Positions 59,470-64,000 of a stretch of DNA of 64,000 bases are shown here, piece by piece. Origin of the DNA: Artemia franciscana (Eukaryota; Arthropoda; Branchiopoda; Anostraca; Artemiidae); the NCBI RefSeq assembly GCF_032884065.1, contig NW_027062872.1:1-64000 (forward strand), given 5' to 3'. The position numbers were made by a program, and so were the translations under genes. Every line of letters begins with the position of its first letter. Position 1 is the stretch's first letter. Below the pieces are notes generated by a model that worked only from the letters and a program-made list of their open reading frames with translations, was not told the DNA's origin and did not search any database.

Positions 59470-61152
59470 ATGCCAAGTTTACACATTATTTATCATCTTT
59501 TTTTCAAACCTGAAAATATCTTTGCAAGTAAGTCCTGGGATATTGCTAAATTGTCAACTGATTCCGAAGAAAATAGGAAAGTGAATAGATGTGAATCTAT
59601 TATGCTTATGCAACCGAGTAGAACTTCAAAACTCAAAAATGTTCATACTGATTCTAATCTGAATATATTTAAAGTTTCGGAGTTTATAATGGATAATTTT
59701 TTTTGTATCCAGCCTCAAACCTGAGAAAACGGTTAACAGTTTTTCTGCAGAGAAAGGAGATCAGGGAAATCTCATTTTCCCTATAGGCTATTTGTTTTTT
59801 TGAATATAGTTTCAAAATGTATATTTGGAAAAGAGGAACGCCTATTACCAGAGCAAAAATATGCATGGATTCAAAAATCGGTAGCTTGATTATCCTAAAT
59901 CATGACACTGTGTAGGTCTTGCATTGAACCAAATATAAGTAACAGTAAAAAAAGGACTTTTAACAGGTATTGCAGGAACAATAATTATTTTTTTTTTAGT
60001 AACAATTTATTTCCGAAAAAATTCAAACAAAATCAATCGGTAGCACACCAAAATCATTGCTTGCGAGGTTTGTTACTAACTAGAAAATTACAATTACTTT
60101 GGGATATACGTAATTGAGTAGTAGTAATACTCAATGATTGTGCACTTAGCAGTCATGTAATGCTAAGAGTAATGCTAGGTTTGGTATTGGATATCGTTTT
60201 GATAGCCAGATTTCCCGTCGTCTAATGAGACTTTCTTCTTTTTTGTTGTTGTTTTACCAAATGTTTAGGGTACTCAGACATAATATTTTCTCTTTTTCCA
60301 AAAGTAGTCATTACTCACTAGTCCTGGTGCTAGTTTTTTGCTCTCTATTTGATAAACAAAGGAACTACTTTTTATATAAAATAAATCTTCGTAAAGCTGA
60401 TCTTATTTTCATTATGAAATTAGACTCTTCTTCTTTTCTTCCTAATGTTAAATTCAAATCTTCTGTGCTTTGACGAAAGTATTGGATGATCTTAATTTCC
60501 AAATTTCCCGTATTCAGCTTTTTTTAGTGAAATTTTCATCTCCAAGAATCTGTATACTAACACAAATCTTGGGTCTCTGCTGTTCATACCTTTGTCTTTT
60601 TCAGACACAAAACGTCAGTTAGTTGTTTATTTATATGAAGTGTAATCATTAGCTTTCGCTTTTCTTCTCTATTAGAGATTGTTTTGAAATAGTCAAAAGG
60701 CTGCAAGGTAATTTTTCTTATAGCTAATGTGGCTTGTCCCCTCATGACTGTGCAGGCTGGTTTAACTGGAATATTCGCGTAGTATACAGCCCATATTCGA
60801 AATGTTCTTAGTTGAAAGTATATTGATTCCTATATTGGTGCACAATATGTTCAAATTCAGCAAATTAACAGCTAGAAATTTACCCAAAATTTTTTTTGCG
60901 AGTTTTGTTTTGTTTTTTAAACCTCATTTTAGTAGATAAGCTTGTTACCTAGTCATTTATGGTTTTGTTTTTTACAGCGTGTAAAAAACGATGTCTCTGT
61001 CGTTCTTACATTTGTTCTTTTTAGAAACAAAGCGTCAGTTAGTTATTTAATTATCTGAAGTGTAATTATTAGCTGCGGTTTTTCTTCTCTATTAGAAATT
61101 CTTCTGAAATAGTCAAACAGTTGTAAGGTAGTTTTTCTTATAGCTTATGTAA
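59470..61152 (-). repeat. Repeat B, right arm of the inverted duplication
   Basis: Reverse of 46797-48440. Sequence such as GGAAAAGAGGAACGCCTATT (59825) and GGAATATTCGCGTAGTATAC (60768) mirrors the left arm almost base for base. Two differences stand out: B continues here through TCCGAAGAAAATAGGAAAG (59565), which the left arm lacks, and 60870-60992 replaces left-arm 46960-47150 with unrelated sequence carrying a small palindrome. Confidence 0.8.
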
Positions 61153-61615
61153 CCTGAATAATAAAACTTCAGATAAGCTTGACACCTAGTCATTTACGGT
61201 TTTGTTTTTTACAGCGTGTAAAAAACGCTGTTTTTGCGTGTTTGTTTTTTACAAGGTTGTTGTTATTGCTGCAACCACAATAACCGTAATAGAAAAAGTC
61301 TTGAATGTGGATATTTGACAGCTATTTGGGATGACGTCTTGTCTACAAGGATCTTCTGGCAATATTTACCTTTAGATCAGGTTCATCCATAAGAGTCCCT
61401 TCCCCTCCCCTCTTTGGACCTCATCAATTTTAATATCTGGCCCCATATCTAGAAATTTCACAGACTGTTTCCACTGATTGACTCGGTTCCCTCAAAATAA
61501 GATGTGACGCATCTAGAATTTATATGTTGAAGACTACCCTTGCCCGTATGAAGTAATATATCTTCCATGTAAAATGCAAAAAAAGTTATACCAGGAATCG
61601 TGCTTTGAAATAATT
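61153..61615. other. Spacer with a repeated small palindrome
   Basis: Arms GTTTTTTACA and TGTAAAAAAC around GCG occur at 60967-60989 and again at 61204-61226, each preceded by CACCTAGTCATTTACGG or a close variant. No gene. Confidence 0.6.
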
Positions 61616-61996
61616 AAATGGCTCTTCAATGGCTCTAGTGGTGCAGCCAGTTGAGGAAGTTTAACTTTTCCTGAGGCGCAACTCATTCCCAATGTTTCAC
61701 GATTAAATTTCAAGGTCTTGCAATAGTGAAGAATTTTAGACGTAGTCCCGATTTGAACATCTGCTCAAGCTTTAATCTTCGACTGGGCTGTACCTGAATG
61801 CCAGGCGGTAATTTTCAAGGTTACTCTTGTGATTCATCGGCACGCTTTCTTGTGGCATTATCTCTTTGAGCCTCAAGCTTGTTTTCACGTTGTTCTTGTG
61901 ATTCCTCGGCACTCTTTCTTTTGGCATTATTTCTTTGAGCCACGAGCCTGTTTTAACGTTGTTCTTGTGATTCCTCGGCACGATTTTTTTTGGTAA
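61616..61996 (-). pseudogene. Helitron Rep N-terminal fragment
   Basis: Matches 17785-18060 of the Rep gene on the same strand. The minus strand reads charged repeats with NHKNNVKT in a shifted frame (61981-61830), then YRLAFRYSPVED (about 61812-61777; full gene YRLAFRYNPVDDYSLSRCVQ), the region of CKALKF, and the PPEPL-type Pro segment to about 61616. Interrupted by frameshifts, and cut at 61997 by a Helitron 3' end. Confidence 0.75.
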
Positions 61997-62667
61997 CTAG
62001 CTGTTGGGGTGGAGCTTTGCGCCACCCCAACACCTAGTTGGTGGGAGCACTTCGCACCCCCTCGAGCCCCCCCGCGCGCGTAAGTCGTTACGCGCCATAT
62101 TAGTTACACGCCATTGTAGTTGTGTCCCTGTGTCCCACCTGTGAATATAGATAGATATTTATATGCTTTTAATTACGTAAAACTTGCGAATATACAACAT
62201 TCTTCGCTGTCCCATTGTCTGTGTATATAAATAGATTGTCAGGTTTACCGACTCTTGAACATGCAACATATAATTGTCCATGGGAAAAAAAAATCCGTAT
62301 TCAGATCTATACCTCATTATTCTAATGATTGCCCTTGAACTTTGTTGATGGTGATTGCTAATTGAATATTCCCTGTGTCCCTGTCGTCATTTATATATCC
62401 CCCCTGTGCCCCCCGGTGTCCCAGTTGTAGTTGTGTCCCTTTGTCCTGGTCGTCATTTATATTTCCTGTGTCCCGGGCGTCATTTGTGTCCCGGTGTCCC
62501 AGTCTGTAATTTCTCTTTGATAGTCCCGGTCGTCATTTATATTCCCTGTGTCCCGGTGTCCCGGTCGTCATTTGTGTCCCGGTTTCCCGGTCTGTAATTT
62601 CTCTTTGACTGTCCCGGACTGTAGTGTCATCTTATAATGATGTCATATACAAAGCCTTATATACTTA
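61997..62667 (-). mobile_element. Helitron, 3' part, interrupted by another Helitron
   Basis: CTAG and double hairpin at 61997-62070 (GGAGCTTTGCGCC variant in the loop stem), helicase C-terminal relic (62165-62360), VNTR (62365-62620), then TGTCATATACAAAGCC. It is split at 62667 in TATACTT-A|T by the next element and probably resumes at 63751. Confidence 0.8.
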
Positions 62668-62819
62668 CTAGCTGTTGGGGTGGCGCTTCGCGCCACCCCA
62701 ACACCTAGTTGGTGGGGGCGCTTCGTGCCCCCCCAAGCCCCCCCGCGCGCGTAAGTCGTTACGTGCCATATTAGTTACGCGCCATTGTAGTTGTGTCCCT
62801 ATGTCCCACCTGTGAATAT

Positions 62820-62918
<99 letters not shown>

Positions 62919-63747
62919 TTTAACTGCGTAAAACTTGCGAATATACAACATTCTTTGCTGTCCCATTGTCTGTGCATATAAATAGAATGTCAGGTTTAAC
63001 GACTCTTGAACATGCAACATATAATGGTCCATGGGAAAACAATCCGTATTCAGATCTATACCTCATGATTCTAATGATTGCCCTTGAGCTTTGTTTATGG
63101 TGATTGCTAATCGACGATTCCCTGTGTCGCCATCGTCATTTATATATCTCCCTGAGCCCCCCGGCGTCCCTGTTGTAGTTGTGTCCCTGTGTCCCGGTCG
63201 TCATGTCCCGGTGTCCCGGTCGTCATTTGTGTCCCGGTCTGTATATACATTCGTTTTTGAATTGGTCTTTTTTTAGGTTATAGTTTTTTACCTTTTTTTA
63301 GTTTTTTTTCTTTTTTTTAGTTTTGTTTTTCCCCTTTATTTTTCATTTTTTTTCCTTTTTCATTTTATTTTCTTTTTTAGTTTTCTTAGCTTTTTAGCTT
63401 TTTTAGTTTTTTATTAGTTTTTAGTTTTTTTTCTTTTTAGTTTTTTTGTAGTTTTTACCTTTTTTTAGTTTTTAATTTTTTTACTTATGTCCTGGTCGTC
63501 ATTTATACTCCCTGTGTCCCGGTCGTCATTTTTGTCCCGGTGCTTTGTTGATGGTGATTGCTAATTGAACATTCCTTGTGTCCCGGTCGTCATTTATATT
63601 CCCTATGTGCCGGTGTCCCGGTCGTCATTTGTGTCCCGATGTCCCGGTCTGTAATTTCGTCAGTCGAAAACATGACGTCAGTCGACACAGAAACATGACG
63701 TCACCTGACAGATCCACAGACAGACAACTTATTTTTATATATATAGA

Positions 63748-63750
<3 letters not shown>
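62668..63750 (-). mobile_element. Non-autonomous Helitron nested in the previous one
   Basis: CTAG at 62668 after A, double hairpin to about 62745, (TA)n 62822-62914, helicase relic (62920-63115), VNTR (63120-63250), A/T-rich filler (63250-63485), VNTR (63485-63655), TGACGTCA motifs (63672-63705), and 5' end at about 63750 (reverse complement of TCTTCTATATATATAAAAAT) before T. The target matches the TATACTTATAT seen at 30452-30462 in another Helitron. Confidence 0.85.
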
Positions 63751-63831
<81 letters not shown>

Positions 63832-64000
63832 TTTTAGTTTTTATGTAGTTTTTACCTTTTTTAGTTTTTTTCTTCTTTTGTATTAATGCTAAAGCCAAGG
63901 TTCAAACCTGGAGCCTCTCGGATTTAGAACCTGCATTTATATATCCCCCTATGCTCCCCAGCGTCCCCGTTGTAGTTGTGTCCCTCTGTCCCGGTCGTCA
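63751..64000 (-). mobile_element. Continuation of an interrupted Helitron, cut by window end
   Basis: (TA)n to about 63828, A/T-rich filler, then the segment AAGCCAAGGTTCAAACCTGG (63891), which is the reverse of 33318-33352, then VNTR modules (GTCCCGGTCGTCA) to the end. It probably belongs to the element whose 3' end is at 61997. Confidence 0.65.

Overview
This is a 64 kb stretch of AT-rich, repeat-dominated animal DNA. Introns, non-LTR and Penelope-like retroelements, hAT remnants, Helitrons and very long (TA)n and (GA)n microsatellites rule out a bacterial or viral genome. The repeat mix fits an invertebrate, probably an arthropod such as a crustacean, but the species cannot be named from the sequence. 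Only one exon of a conventional host gene is recognised with fair confidence: a 135-bp exon of a TBC (Rab-GAP) protein at 42002-42136 on the minus strand. Almost everything else is mobile or repetitive.

Layout. 0.7-1.4 kb: decayed hAT transposase C-terminus. 2.3-4.0 and 8.55-10.8 kb (and 45.8-46.4 kb): a hairpin-rich family called D here. 4.55-6.15 and 35.5-37.4 kb: a tandemly organised family, E. 12.2-12.6 kb: LINE ORF2 tail. 12.94-19.03 kb: a near-complete minus-strand Helitron with a Rep/helicase gene that carries one frameshift, a 505-bp tandem duplication and a damaged HUH motif. 19.6-21.0 kb: LINE reverse-transcriptase pseudogene. 21.2-26.5 kb: repeats A, C and B. 28.9-34.3 kb: Rep remnants and two short Helitrons. 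37.9-38.7 kb: second LINE tail. 40.96-41.45 kb: second hAT remnant. 45.25-45.78 kb: Penelope-like C-terminus. 46.8-61.15 kb: a large inverted duplication around a (GA)n core near 50 kb, whose right arm holds a nested Helitron pair at 52880-57976. 61.6-64.0 kb: a Rep fragment followed by nested Helitrons running off the window.

How it fits together. The Helitron at 12.94-19.03 kb looks like a recent relative of the autonomous source. The short Helitrons keep its 5' end, its 3' double hairpin with CTAG, the last ~65 codons of the helicase and sometimes the first codons of Rep. The rest of the gene is replaced by a GACCGGGACAC-type minisatellite and A-rich (CTAAAAAAGG-like) filler. Several short elements have one 3' end but two or more internal 5' ends. 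One insertion is proved within the window: the repeat at about 22.6 kb is the unoccupied form of the site holding the 52880-57976 block, and the junction is exactly A|T with no target duplication.

Limits: repeat boundaries are by eye. Family names rest on motifs I recognise, without searches.
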